64,000 bases of DNA, from positions 1 through 64,000 of the forward strand of contig NZ_JANKJG010000012.1 in assembly GCF_024733015.1 (NCBI RefSeq), written 5' to 3'. This document shows, one piece after another, positions 26,118-34,598 of this stretch (position 1 is the first letter of the stretch; each line of letters begins with the position of its first letter). The notes beneath the pieces are model-generated. The model was not told the DNA's origin. It saw only the letters and a list, made by a program, of their open reading frames with translations, and did no database searches. The position numbers were made by a program, and so were the translations under genes. Source of the stretch: Pseudosulfitobacter koreensis. Lineage in GTDB: Bacteria > Pseudomonadota > Alphaproteobacteria > Rhodobacterales > Rhodobacteraceae.

Positions 26118-26890
26118 GCGATCCATATCTTGAGGATGCGGGCGACCGTCTGATCGTCTGGAACGGCAACGAGGACATGCGCGGTGCCCTGTCGCCCGAG
26201 CTTTACGCGGTGATCACGGACGCCTTTGCCAAGGCGCAGGAGCCACGCATTCGGGCCGTCGTGCTGACCTCGACCGGCGGGTTCTTTTGCGCTGGCGGCA
26301 ACCTGAACGTGCTGATCGCGCGGCGCGACATGGCCGAGGACGCACGCCGCGCCAAGATCGACGAATTGCACGACCTGATCCGCCTGATCCGCAGCAGCCC
26401 GGTGCCGGTGATCGCCGCCGTCAAGGGCGGTGCCGCAGGGGCAGGCGCGTCGATTGCGCTGGCCTGCGACATGATCGTGGCCGAAGCGGGCGTGAAATTC
26501 ACTGCATCCTACGTCAACGCGGGGCTGGTGCCCGATGGCGGGCTGACGGCGCATCTGGCGCGCATGGTGCCGCGTCAGCTGGCGATGGAAATGTGCGTGC
26601 TGGCGCAGCCAGTGACGGCGGACCGGATGCACGATCTGGGTGTGGTGTCGCAACTGTGTGCAGCGGGTGATGTTGTGGCTGCGGCGCTGGCGCTCGTCGA
26701 CCGCATTGCCAAAGGCCCACGCGTCGCCCAAGGGCGCATTCGCGCGATGGTCTCGCGCGCCTACGATCAGGACGAGGCCGCACAACTGGACATGGAACGC
26801 GATGGTATGGCCTGGGCCGCAGGTGCTGACGAAGCCGCCGAGGGCATCGCCGCCTTCCTCGAAAAACGCGCACCGGAGTTCGATAGATGA
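26114..26890 (+). CDS. Enoyl-CoA hydratase/isomerase family protein
   Basis: 258 residues of the crotonase family. FFCAGGNLNVL and GGAAGAGASIALACDMIVA form the two oxyanion-hole strands. In GLVPDGGLTAHLARMVPRQLAMEM the usual catalytic Glu position is Asp, as in several isomerase- or hydratase-type members. It would handle the double bond left by the acyl-CoA dehydrogenase pair, either by hydration or by shifting it. It overlaps both neighbours, so it belongs to the same transcript. It is the second crotonase of the operon, which suggests a branched or ring-derived substrate with an additional double bond. Confidence 0.82.
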   Translation: MSDPYLEDAGDRLIVWNGNEDMRGALSPELYAVITDAFAKAQEPRIRAVVLTSTGGFFCAGGNLNVLIARRDMAEDARRAKIDELHDLIRLIRSSPVPVIAAVKGGAAGAGASIALACDMIVAEAGVKFTASYVNAGLVPDGGLTAHLARMVPRQLAMEMCVLAQPVTADRMHDLGVVSQLCAAGDVVAAALALVDRIAKGPRVAQGRIRAMVSRAYDQDEAAQLDMERDGMAWAAGADEAAEGIAAFLEKRAPEFDR

Positions 26891-28380
26891 CAGGCCGTGT
26901 CGAGCATTATCTGTCCCACCAGGTCGCCACGCGCCCCAATGCGCTAGCGTTCGAGGACAACACCGGCGTGCGCGTCAGTTATCTAGAGCTGGACGTCTCT
27001 GCCAATGAGATCGGCGCGCGGCTGACTGATTTGGGTGTTGCGCCGGGCGACCGCGTGCTGATGCTGGCGGAAAACTGCGTCGCTGCCGTGGCGCTGTTGT
27101 TCGGGGCTTGGAAGATCGGGGCGACCGTGGTGCCCTTCAACGCGCGCCAGACGGCGGGCGAGGTGCAAAAGATCATCGACCATGCAGAACCGCGCGTTCT
27201 GGTCTGCACCAGTGCTGCGTCGCCCGATGCGGCCAGCCATGGCGCGCGGTTCGGCGCGATCGAGGCTGCGGGGCGCTTTGGCACGTTGGCCTTTGCTGCA
27301 CTGGATGGCGGCATGCCGGAAGTTGAGACCGATGTGGCGATCCTGCTCTATACGACCGGGACCACTGGCACGCCGAAGGGCGTGATGCTGACCCATGAGA
27401 ATGTACGTTTTGGCGGGCTGACTTCGGCCAATCTGCGGCGGATGACGCCCGACGATGTGATCTACGGCGTGTTGCCGCTGACCCATGTTTTCGGCATGTG
27501 CTCGGTCATGGCGGCGGCGGTTTATACCGGCGCACCGGTGCGGCTGGCTGCGCGGTTTGACGTGGCCGCGACCTATGAAGCCTTGCGCAGTGGCGTGACG
27601 CTCTGTTCGGCGGTGCCGCAGATGCATGCGCTGCTGATGGCCTATACGAAAAAGATGGGCTACGCGCGGCTCGACAGCCCGACGCTGCGCTACGTCTCGT
27701 CCGGTGCCGCTCCTCTGGACCCTGCGTGGAAACGGCAGGCTGAGGCGTTCTATGGCGTGGCCTTGCAAAACGGCTATGGCATGACCGAAACCAGCGCAGG
27801 CACCGCTGCCACCAGCAACGTGATCGGTGACCCGGACATCTCCGTGGGCCCCGCCCTGCCGGGGGTCGAAGTCGCGTTGGACATGGACGCGCCCGGATCG
27901 GGCGATGGCGTGGGCGAGGTGATCACCCGCGGCCCGCAGATCATGAAGGGCTATTACAAGAACCCCGAAGAGACCGCGCGCGTGCTTTCGGCGGATGGCT
28001 GGCTGCACACCGGCGATCTGGGGCGCATCGACGACAAGGGCCATTTGCACATCGTGGGTCGCTCGAAAGAGCTGATCATTCACGGCGGCTTCAACGTCTA
28101 TCCACCCGAGGTCGAGGCGGCGCTGAACGATCATCCGCAGGTCATCCAGGCGGCGGTGATCGGTCACAAGGTCGGTGCCGATGAGAAGGTGCTGGCCTTC
28201 TGCCAAGTGGCGGACGACAGCGATGTCACCGTCGAAGAGCTGCGCGCCTTCGCCGCCGAACGGCTGGCGGGCTACAAGCGGCCCAGCCAGATCATTTTGG
28301 CGTCGTCCCTGCCTGCGGCACCCACGGGCAAGATCCTGAAACACAAGCTGCTCGAGGCCTTCGCCGATCAGATCGGCTAA
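26887..28380 (+). CDS. AMP-forming acyl-CoA synthetase
   Basis: 497 residues of the class I adenylate-forming family. LLYTTGTTGTPKGVMLTH is the P-loop (A3), YGMTETSAGT is A5, GWLHTGDLGRIDDKGHL is A7 and TGKILKHKLLEA contains the A10 catalytic lysine. It activates a free carboxylic acid to its CoA thioester, feeding the upstream dehydrogenases. It closes the operon and converges on rpe with a 12-bp gap. PimA has the same place in the pimelate operon, but substrate chain length cannot be read from sequence. Confidence 0.87.
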   Translation: MTGRVEHYLSHQVATRPNALAFEDNTGVRVSYLELDVSANEIGARLTDLGVAPGDRVLMLAENCVAAVALLFGAWKIGATVVPFNARQTAGEVQKIIDHAEPRVLVCTSAASPDAASHGARFGAIEAAGRFGTLAFAALDGGMPEVETDVAILLYTTGTTGTPKGVMLTHENVRFGGLTSANLRRMTPDDVIYGVLPLTHVFGMCSVMAAAVYTGAPVRLAARFDVAATYEALRSGVTLCSAVPQMHALLMAYTKKMGYARLDSPTLRYVSSGAAPLDPAWKRQAEAFYGVALQNGYGMTETSAGTAATSNVIGDPDISVGPALPGVEVALDMDAPGSGDGVGEVITRGPQIMKGYYKNPEETARVLSADGWLHTGDLGRIDDKGHLHIVGRSKELIIHGGFNVYPPEVEAALNDHPQVIQAAVIGHKVGADEKVLAFCQVADDSDVTVEELRAFAAERLAGYKRPSQIILASSLPAAPTGKILKHKLLEAFADQIG

Positions 28381-28392
28381 GGCTTCGGGCTG

Positions 28393-29082
28393 TTACGTCC
28401 AGACACCTTCGGCGGCGGTGCGGATGGCGCGGATGTTCTCGCCGTATGGTGCCGGGTTCTGGACCGAGCCGCCCTTGAACACCGCAGAGCCTGCGACCAG
28501 CACATCGGCCCCGGCCTGCGCCACCAGCGGCGCCGTCCTGGGATCGACGCCGCCGTCGATTTCAATGTGCACGGGGCGGTCGCCGATCATGTCGCGCAGG
28601 GATTTGATCTTGGCGGGCATGTAGATGAACTTCTGCCCGCCGAAACCGGGGTTCACCGTCATCACACAGACCAGATCGACCATGTCCATCAGATCGGCAA
28701 CTGCTGAAGCGGGCGTGCCGGGGTTCAGCGCCACACCGGCTTTGCAGCCCGCCGCGCGGATCGCCTGAAGCGTGCGGTGGATGTGAGGGCCTGCCTCGAC
28801 GTGGGCGGTCAGAATGTCGGCACCGGCCTGCGCGAAGGCGTCGATATAGGCATCGACAGGAGAGATCATCAGGTGCACGTCCATCACGCCCTTGATGTGG
28901 GGCCGGATCGCGGCGCAGGTGGCAGGGCCGAACGTGATGTTGGGCACGAAATGCCCGTCCATCACGTCGACGTGAATCCAGTCCGCTCCTTGCGCTTCGG
29001 CAGCGGCGCATTCGGCCCCGAAGTTGGCGAAATCGGCGGCAAGGATGGAGGGGGCGATTTTGATGGCGCGGTCGAAGGTCAT
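28393..29082 (-). CDS. rpe: Ribulose-phosphate 3-epimerase
   Basis: 229 residues. APSILAADFANFG, the metal-binding VDVMDGHFVPNITFG, VHLMI, VNPGFGGQKFI and IEIDGGV are the full set of Rpe motifs, including the two His and two Asp metal ligands. The enzyme interconverts ribulose 5-phosphate and xylulose 5-phosphate in the pentose phosphate and Calvin routes. It lies close to xylulokinase, whose product is its substrate, though on the other strand. Length is normal. Confidence 0.95.
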   Translation of the reverse strand: MTFDRAIKIAPSILAADFANFGAECAAAEAQGADWIHVDVMDGHFVPNITFGPATCAAIRPHIKGVMDVHLMISPVDAYIDAFAQAGADILTAHVEAGPHIHRTLQAIRAAGCKAGVALNPGTPASAVADLMDMVDLVCVMTVNPGFGGQKFIYMPAKIKSLRDMIGDRPVHIEIDGGVDPRTAPLVAQAGADVLVAGSAVFKGGSVQNPAPYGENIRAIRTAAEGVWT

Positions 29083-29186
29083 GAGGCAGCCTTTGTGGAG
29101 TTTTGGGGGTCGGACCTGTCTATAGCGGGCCGTACGATCTGTGGAAAGGGGCCCTCCGGGGGGAGTTTACCCGGCAAGATGAACTG

Positions 29187-30191
29187 TCAGATCTGGTAGT
29201 AGTCGCGATACCACGCGACGAAGGCGTCGATGCCGGTCTGGATCGGCGTGGCGGGGCGCTTGCCCGTCAGGGTTTCCAGCAGGGTCGCGTCGGCCCATGT
29301 GGCGGGGACGTCGCCGGGCTGCATGTCCTGGAAGTTGATCTGTGCGCGGGTGCCGCAAGCGGCCTCGATGGCCGCAATGAAATCCATCAGCTTGACCGGT
29401 GCGCCATTGCCGATGTTGACGATGCGGTGCGGCGCGACTGGGCTGAGGCTGTCGCCTGCCACTGGCGCGTCGCGTTGGGGCACCGCGTCAATCAGGGCGC
29501 TGATCGCGGCGGTGAGGTCGTCGATATAGGTAAAGTCGCGCATCATGTCGCCGTGGTTGTACACGTCGATGGGTTCATCGTTCAGGATCGCGCGGGTGAA
29601 TTTGAAGTGGGCCATGTCTGGGCGGCCCCAGGGCCCGTAGACGGTGAAAAAGCGAAACATGGTGATCGGCAGATCGTAGAGATGCGCATAGCTGTGTGCC
29701 ATGTTCTCGGTCGCCTTCTTGGTGGCGGCATAGAATGACATCTGGCTGTCGACCTTGTCGGCCTCGGTATAGGGCATCTGCGTGTTGGCGCCGTAGACCG
29801 ATGAGGTCGAGGCCAACAGCATGTGGGCGGGCGGAAAGGCGCGGGCGGCTTCCAGCAGTTCGAAGGTGCCCACGAGGTTCGCCTCGACATAGGAGCGGGG
29901 ATTGTCGATGGAATAGCGCACGCCTGCCTGAGCAGCCAGGTGAACGACCGCGTCGGGGCGGTGTGTCTGAAAGAGATCCATCAGCGTGCCGGGGGTTTCC
30001 AGCCGGTCGGTCACCGCCGTAAAGTCCGCGCTTTGGTTCAGCATCGCGTGGCGGCGTTCTTTCAGCGTGACATCGTAGTAATCGGACATTGCATCCAGGC
30101 CGATCACCTTCCAGCCTTCGTCGAGAAGACGGCGGGAGGTGAAGTAACCAATGAAGCCGGCCGAACCGGTGACGAGTGCTGTGCGTGTCAT
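29187..30191 (-). CDS. UDP-glucuronate 4-epimerase-like SDR
   Basis: 334 residues of the extended SDR family. GSAGFIGYFTSRRLLDEG binds NAD, and the catalytic residues are in STSSVYG and SFYAATKKA (YxxxK). HLAAQAGVRYSIDNPRSYVEANLVGTFELLEA and RFFTVYGPWGRPDMA are hallmarks of UDP-glucuronate 4-epimerases (LspL/Gae). It would make UDP-galacturonate for surface glycans, so it may serve the glycan operon 20 kb away. It is transcribed divergently from xylB, with about 100 bp between the two starts. Confidence 0.87.
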   Translation of the reverse strand: MTRTALVTGSAGFIGYFTSRRLLDEGWKVIGLDAMSDYYDVTLKERRHAMLNQSADFTAVTDRLETPGTLMDLFQTHRPDAVVHLAAQAGVRYSIDNPRSYVEANLVGTFELLEAARAFPPAHMLLASTSSVYGANTQMPYTEADKVDSQMSFYAATKKATENMAHSYAHLYDLPITMFRFFTVYGPWGRPDMAHFKFTRAILNDEPIDVYNHGDMMRDFTYIDDLTAAISALIDAVPQRDAPVAGDSLSPVAPHRIVNIGNGAPVKLMDFIAAIEAACGTRAQINFQDMQPGDVPATWADATLLETLTGKRPATPIQTGIDAFVAWYRDYYQI

Positions 30192-30236
30192 GGCCGGACT
30201 TTGCCGCAGTGCGGCGTCGATTGCCAGCGGTAGGTA

Positions 30237-30259
30237 TTAGTTTGACAATAAAATTTATT
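30237..30259 (+). promoter_or_regulatory. Candidate ROK/XylR operator upstream of xylB
   Basis: TTAGTTTG (30237-30244), seven bases, then AATTTATT (30252-30259). The same arrangement TTARTTTG-N7-AATTTA occurs at 35875-35897 upstream of xylF and facing the ROK regulator gene. A perfect overlapping palindrome CAATAAA-A-TTTATTG spans 30246-30260. The site is 35-57 bases before the xylB start codon, a good position for a repressor. Confidence 0.55.
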
Positions 30260-30293
30260 GGGGGTCAGGATGCGCGAAAAAGGGGAGTGCGCC

Positions 30294-31745
30294 ATGTATA
30301 TCGGTTTGGATCTGGGAACGTCCGGTGTGCGGGCGTTGTTGGTGCGCGCGGATGGCGTGCCGGTAGGATCGCAGGAGGCGCATTATCAGGCCGCACATCC
30401 CGCACCCGGCTGGAGCGAACAGGACCCTGCGACCTGGGTTGCGGGGTGCAGATCCGCGCTGGCTGCGTTGCGGGCGGAGCATCCTGTGGAATACGGTGCC
30501 GTGCGCGGGATCGCGGTGGCGGGGCATATGCATGGTGCGGTCTTGCTGGACGCGGATGGCACGGTGCTGCGCCCTTGCATCCTTTGGAACGACACGCGCA
30601 GCCATGTTCAGGCGGCACGGCTGGACGCGGCGGATGGCGTGCGGGACATCAGCGGCAATATCGTCTTTCCGGGCTTTACCGCGCCCAAGCTGGCCTGGGT
30701 CGCGGAACACGAGCCGGACATCTTTTCCCGCGTCGCCAAGGTGGTCTTGCCGAAGGATTACGTGAGCCTGTGGATGAGCGGCATTTGCGCCAGCGAAATG
30801 TCGGATGCGGCAGGCACCGCCTGGCTGGACGTGGGCGGGCGCGACTGGTCCGACAGGTTGCTGGACGCTGGCGGAATGCGCCGTGATCAGATGCCTGCGC
30901 TGCACGAGGGGACGGGCGTTATTGGCCTGCTGCGTGACGCATTGGCGGACGAGATGGGCCTGCCGCGCGGTGTACAGGTGGTCGCGGGGGCTGCCGACAA
31001 TGCGGCGGCGGCCTGCGGTGTCGGCGCGCTTAAGGAAGGCGACGGGTTCGTCTCGCTTGGCACGTCGGGTGTCGTGCTGGCGGCGCGGGATGGCTTTGCC
31101 CCCGATGCGGGCAGCGCGGTGCACACGTTTTGCCACGCGGTGCCGGGGCGCTGGTATCAGATGGGCGTGACGCTGGCCTGTACCGACAGTCTCAACTGGC
31201 TGGCGCGGATCACGGGGCAGGGCCCTGCAGCGCTGACCGCGGCCCTTGGCGACGCGGTGCGCGCGCCCGGCAGTTTGCGGTTCTATCCCTATTTGTCGGG
31301 CGAACGCACGCCGCACAACGACGCGCAGGTGCGTGGTGGGTTCAGCGGGCTGGACATCGGCCACGACGCGCCGGACATGACCCGCGCGGTGCTCGAAGGG
31401 GTGAGCTTTGCGCAGGCCGACAGTCTGCTTGCCCTGCGCGCGACGGGGGCCGATCCGCAGACGCTTCTGGCCATCGGGGGCGGGGCTGCGTCGTTGCATT
31501 GGGTGCAGATGCTGGCCAATACGCTGAACCTGCCGCTGGAAATCCCGGCGCGGGGCGAGTTCGGGGCGGCGCTGGGGGCTGCACGTCTGGCCATCTGCGG
31601 GGTGACGGGGGCCAATCCGTCCGAGGTGATGACCAAGCCCGAGATTGCGCGCACGGTCTATCCCGATGCGGCACTTGTCGGCGCGTTCGCCGAAGGGCAC
31701 CAAGCCTATCGCGCCGCATATCCGATGCTGAAAGCATTGCAATGA
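30294..31745 (+). CDS. xylB: Xylulokinase
   Basis: 483 residues. The ATG at 30294 is preferred over an upstream frame extension because AGGGGAG precedes it and the protein then begins directly with the ATP-binding MYIGLDLGTSGVRALLV. AVAGHMHGAVLLD, CILWNDTR and the C-terminal GGGAASLHWVQMLANTLN follow the FGGY kinase pattern of xylulokinases. It phosphorylates D-xylulose to xylulose 5-phosphate in the cytoplasm. xylA is not in the window. An operator-like site shared with the xylF promoter lies just upstream, which ties this gene to the ROK regulator. Confidence 0.9.
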   Translation: MYIGLDLGTSGVRALLVRADGVPVGSQEAHYQAAHPAPGWSEQDPATWVAGCRSALAALRAEHPVEYGAVRGIAVAGHMHGAVLLDADGTVLRPCILWNDTRSHVQAARLDAADGVRDISGNIVFPGFTAPKLAWVAEHEPDIFSRVAKVVLPKDYVSLWMSGICASEMSDAAGTAWLDVGGRDWSDRLLDAGGMRRDQMPALHEGTGVIGLLRDALADEMGLPRGVQVVAGAADNAAAACGVGALKEGDGFVSLGTSGVVLAARDGFAPDAGSAVHTFCHAVPGRWYQMGVTLACTDSLNWLARITGQGPAALTAALGDAVRAPGSLRFYPYLSGERTPHNDAQVRGGFSGLDIGHDAPDMTRAVLEGVSFAQADSLLALRATGADPQTLLAIGGGAASLHWVQMLANTLNLPLEIPARGEFGAALGAARLAICGVTGANPSEVMTKPEIARTVYPDAALVGAFAEGHQAYRAAYPMLKALQ

Positions 31746-31788
31746 CGGGACATCCGGGGTGCACTGGTCGAAGCTAGGGAGGGATACT

Positions 31789-33105
31789 ATGGCAATGGGT
31801 TGGTGTGACATGATGCGCGGGTTTTACGCGCTGGCGCTGTCGGGCGGCATAGCCATCGCGCAGGACCTGCCGTCGCCCGATGCCGTGTTTCCCGAGCCTT
31901 CGATGCCGCAGATCGAATTGGGGCGCTTGCTGTTCTATGATCCCATCCTGTCGGGCGGCAAAACGGTCAGTTGCGCCAGTTGCCACCACCCTGCCCATGC
32001 CACCGGCGATGCGGTGTCGCTGGGGCTGGGGGACGGGGCCGCAGGTCTGGGACCTGACCGCAAGGCTGATCCAGCCAACCTGCCCGAACAGCGCATTCCG
32101 CGCAACGCGCCTGCCCTCTTCAACGTCGGAGCGCTGGAATACCGGACGTTCTTTCACGATGGCAGGCTGGAGGTCGACGAGACCCGCAAGGGCGGCATCC
32201 GCACGCCGCTGGGCGCGGAGATGGAACAGGGATTTGCCAGCCTGCTGAGCGCGCAGACCATGTTTCCGGTGCTGTCGGGCGATGAAATGGCGGGCCACCT
32301 GGGCGAAAATGACGTGTCGAAGGCAGTGCGCCAAGGCGTGCTGACCGGCCCCGGCGGTGCCTGGGATATCCTGGCGCAGCGGGTGTCGGGCATTCCAGAG
32401 TACCGCGCGAGGTTCGATCAGGTCATCGGCAACAAGCCTGTGCATTTCACGGATATTTCGGATGCTATCGCTGCCTTTGTCGCCTTTGAATGGCGCGCGA
32501 CGGACAGTGATTTTGACAGGTTCTTGCGTGGCGAGGGCGATCTGAGCGGTAACCAGAAGGTCGGGCTGGATCTGTTTTACGGCAAGGCGGGCTGTGCCAA
32601 ATGTCATTCGGGTCTGTTCCAGACCGACCACGGGTTTCACGCCATCGCCATGCCGCAGATTGGACCCGGCAAGCGTGCCTCGTTTCAGCGGGGGGCGGCG
32701 GACGAGGGCCGCATGTTGGTGACGGGCGATCCCAAGGACGCGTTCAAGTTCCGCACGCCGTCCTTGCGCAACGTGGTGCAGACGTCACCGTATGGCCACG
32801 CGGGTGCTTACGCGCGGCTGGAGGACGCGGTTCGGCACCATTTGAACCCCCGTAAGCACCTTGCCGAATACGACCCGTCGCAGGCGGTGCTGCCCACGCT
32901 GGACACCGTCGATACCACCGTGATGGATGATCCGGCAGAGGTTGCGCGGATTTCTGCGGCGAATGAGTTGGCACCCAGCGCGCTGAGCCATGCGCAGGTG
33001 GATGCGATCCTCGCGTTTCTGGGCGCGCTGACCGATCAGGACAGCCTTGATGGCCGCTTGGGGGTGCCTGCGACCGTGCCAAGCGGGTTGCCCGTCGATC
33101 AGTAA
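31789..33105 (+). CDS. Di-heme cytochrome c peroxidase (MauG/CcpA family)
   Basis: 438 residues from the ATG at 31789, preceded by a strong AGGGAGGG. A signal peptide covers about residues 1-25. Two c-type haem motifs are present: CASCH at 62-66 and CAKCH at 269-273. FHDGRLEVDE and FRTPSLRNVVQTSPYGHAGAYARLEDAV are conserved in bacterial di-heme peroxidases and MauG-like enzymes. It is periplasmic and either reduces hydrogen peroxide or oxidises a protein substrate. It starts 43 bases after xylB on the same strand, and its 3' end overlaps that of the convergent CRTAC1 gene by seven bases. The overlap may indicate a functional link, but this is inference. Confidence 0.85.
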   Translation: MAMGWCDMMRGFYALALSGGIAIAQDLPSPDAVFPEPSMPQIELGRLLFYDPILSGGKTVSCASCHHPAHATGDAVSLGLGDGAAGLGPDRKADPANLPEQRIPRNAPALFNVGALEYRTFFHDGRLEVDETRKGGIRTPLGAEMEQGFASLLSAQTMFPVLSGDEMAGHLGENDVSKAVRQGVLTGPGGAWDILAQRVSGIPEYRARFDQVIGNKPVHFTDISDAIAAFVAFEWRATDSDFDRFLRGEGDLSGNQKVGLDLFYGKAGCAKCHSGLFQTDHGFHAIAMPQIGPGKRASFQRGAADEGRMLVTGDPKDAFKFRTPSLRNVVQTSPYGHAGAYARLEDAVRHHLNPRKHLAEYDPSQAVLPTLDTVDTTVMDDPAEVARISAANELAPSALSHAQVDAILAFLGALTDQDSLDGRLGVPATVPSGLPVDQ

Positions 33106-34598
33106 GCCGCGGGTGCTGCATCGGGGCGCAGCATATAGCGCGCATTCGTCCCGACCGTGACCCAGTCCGACAGGGGCGCGTCGGGCCACTTTACGCGCAC
33201 CCTGACCGAGGTTGCAGCGCCCAGGCCAAAGTGCTGCGGCGCGTCCGATCCGCCCGCGTGGCCGCCGCCCACCACCAGTTCGCGCGATTGCACCGATGTG
33301 CCGTCGTCTACCTCGATCCAGGCGCCGATGGCGCGGGTGTTGGGCGCGGGCTGGGTCAGATCCAGCGCCAGCCAGTTGCCGGTTGTGCCGCTGGTGTTCT
33401 GCCAGACCTCCATCGCGGCGCGGCGGTTGACCACGGCCAGATCCAGAAGGCCATCGTTGTTCAGATCGACCAGCGCCGCCCCGCGCCCGCGATGCAGCGA
33501 TGCGACGCCAGCAGTCTCGCCAGCCTCGGCGAACGTGCCGTCGGGCTGCGCGATCAACAGGTTGTTGGGGTCTTCCATCGCCATTCCGGGCATCTGCTGC
33601 ACGTTGCCCTTGGCGATGAATGCGTCGTCCAGCCCATCGTTCTGCACATCGCCGAACGCGATGTGCCAGCCTGTCGATGGCCGCCCGTCGCCACCGGTAT
33701 AGGGCCGGTGCGCGGTCGATCCCACGTCGAAGGGCACGTCGGCATATCCGGGCCCGTCGCCGGTGGGCCGTTGCAGGCGTTGGTCGCCCATGGAACTTAG
33801 AAACACCTCGTCGCGGCCATCGCGGTCAAGGTCGCGGGTTGCGATGCCCATGCCCCAGATGAGGTGCGTGGCCCAGCCGTCTGCCTCGGTGTAAAGCCGT
33901 GGTTCAGGACCCATTTGCCACAGCTGTTCGGAACCACCGCTGACATAGTAATGCCGGTCGTTCGACAGCCGTAAATCGGCCTGCCCACTGCGAGCCCAGT
34001 CAGTAAACAGCGCCGAAAGGGGGCAATAGCCGGGTTCCAGTATCGTGTGCGTCCAGCCGTCGCCCTCGGGCCGCCAGAGGCTGTTGGTGTCGCAGGCCTG
34101 AAACGGGCCGTCGGGGTCAAAGCGATCGACGTAGTGGCCCATGGCCAGGGTCGGGCGGGTCTGGTCCTGTTCCCACGTGGCCGAGAATGCCGTGGTCCAT
34201 TTGTCGGGAAAGTCGATCATCTCTGCGGGCGCAAAGCCGCAGGTGCCATCGCCCAGCCAGATCTGATCCGGCCCGACGCGCAGCAGCACCAGGTCAAGAT
34301 GCGTGTCGTTGTCGATGTCCAGCGCATAGACACCCGTGGTGCCGGTGACGGGCAAGGTTTTCATTCGCAGGCGAATGGCTTCATCGCTTTCATTGACGAA
34401 GACGGCCGCCAGATTGCTGCCGCCTGCTGCAACCAGATCGGTGCGCCCGTCCGCGTTGCAATCCAGGGCGGCTAGACCGCCGCCCACAAAATGCTCCCAA
34501 CCGCCGTCATACTGATGATGCGGCACCGCAACGGGGGTGAACTGCGGTTCGGCATGGGCCACGCCCACGCTCAGGATCAATGCCAGATTAGCCCGCAT
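33099..34598 (-). CDS. Secreted CRTAC1-type protein (FG-GAP plus ASPIC/UnbV)
   Basis: 499 residues from the ATG at 34598, giving a signal peptide MRANLALILSVGVAHA. At least five FG-GAP/VCBS-type calcium-binding repeats are visible: LDCNADGRTDLV, LDIDNDTHLDLV, RDLDRDGRDEVF, GDVQNDGLDDAF and VDLNNDGLLDLAV. These fold as a beta-propeller. The C-terminal GNWLALDLTQPAPNTRAIGAWIEV and QHFGLGAATSVRVRVKWP form the ASPIC/UnbV domain of the CRTAC1 family. It is exported and its function is unknown. Its start overlaps the end of the ROK regulator gene by 11 bases, so it is probably cotranscribed with the regulator. Confidence 0.82.
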   Translation of the reverse strand: MRANLALILSVGVAHAEPQFTPVAVPHHQYDGGWEHFVGGGLAALDCNADGRTDLVAAGGSNLAAVFVNESDEAIRLRMKTLPVTGTTGVYALDIDNDTHLDLVLLRVGPDQIWLGDGTCGFAPAEMIDFPDKWTTAFSATWEQDQTRPTLAMGHYVDRFDPDGPFQACDTNSLWRPEGDGWTHTILEPGYCPLSALFTDWARSGQADLRLSNDRHYYVSGGSEQLWQMGPEPRLYTEADGWATHLIWGMGIATRDLDRDGRDEVFLSSMGDQRLQRPTGDGPGYADVPFDVGSTAHRPYTGGDGRPSTGWHIAFGDVQNDGLDDAFIAKGNVQQMPGMAMEDPNNLLIAQPDGTFAEAGETAGVASLHRGRGAALVDLNNDGLLDLAVVNRRAAMEVWQNTSGTTGNWLALDLTQPAPNTRAIGAWIEVDDGTSVQSRELVVGGGHAGGSDAPQHFGLGAATSVRVRVKWPDAPLSDWVTVGTNARYMLRPDAAPAAY

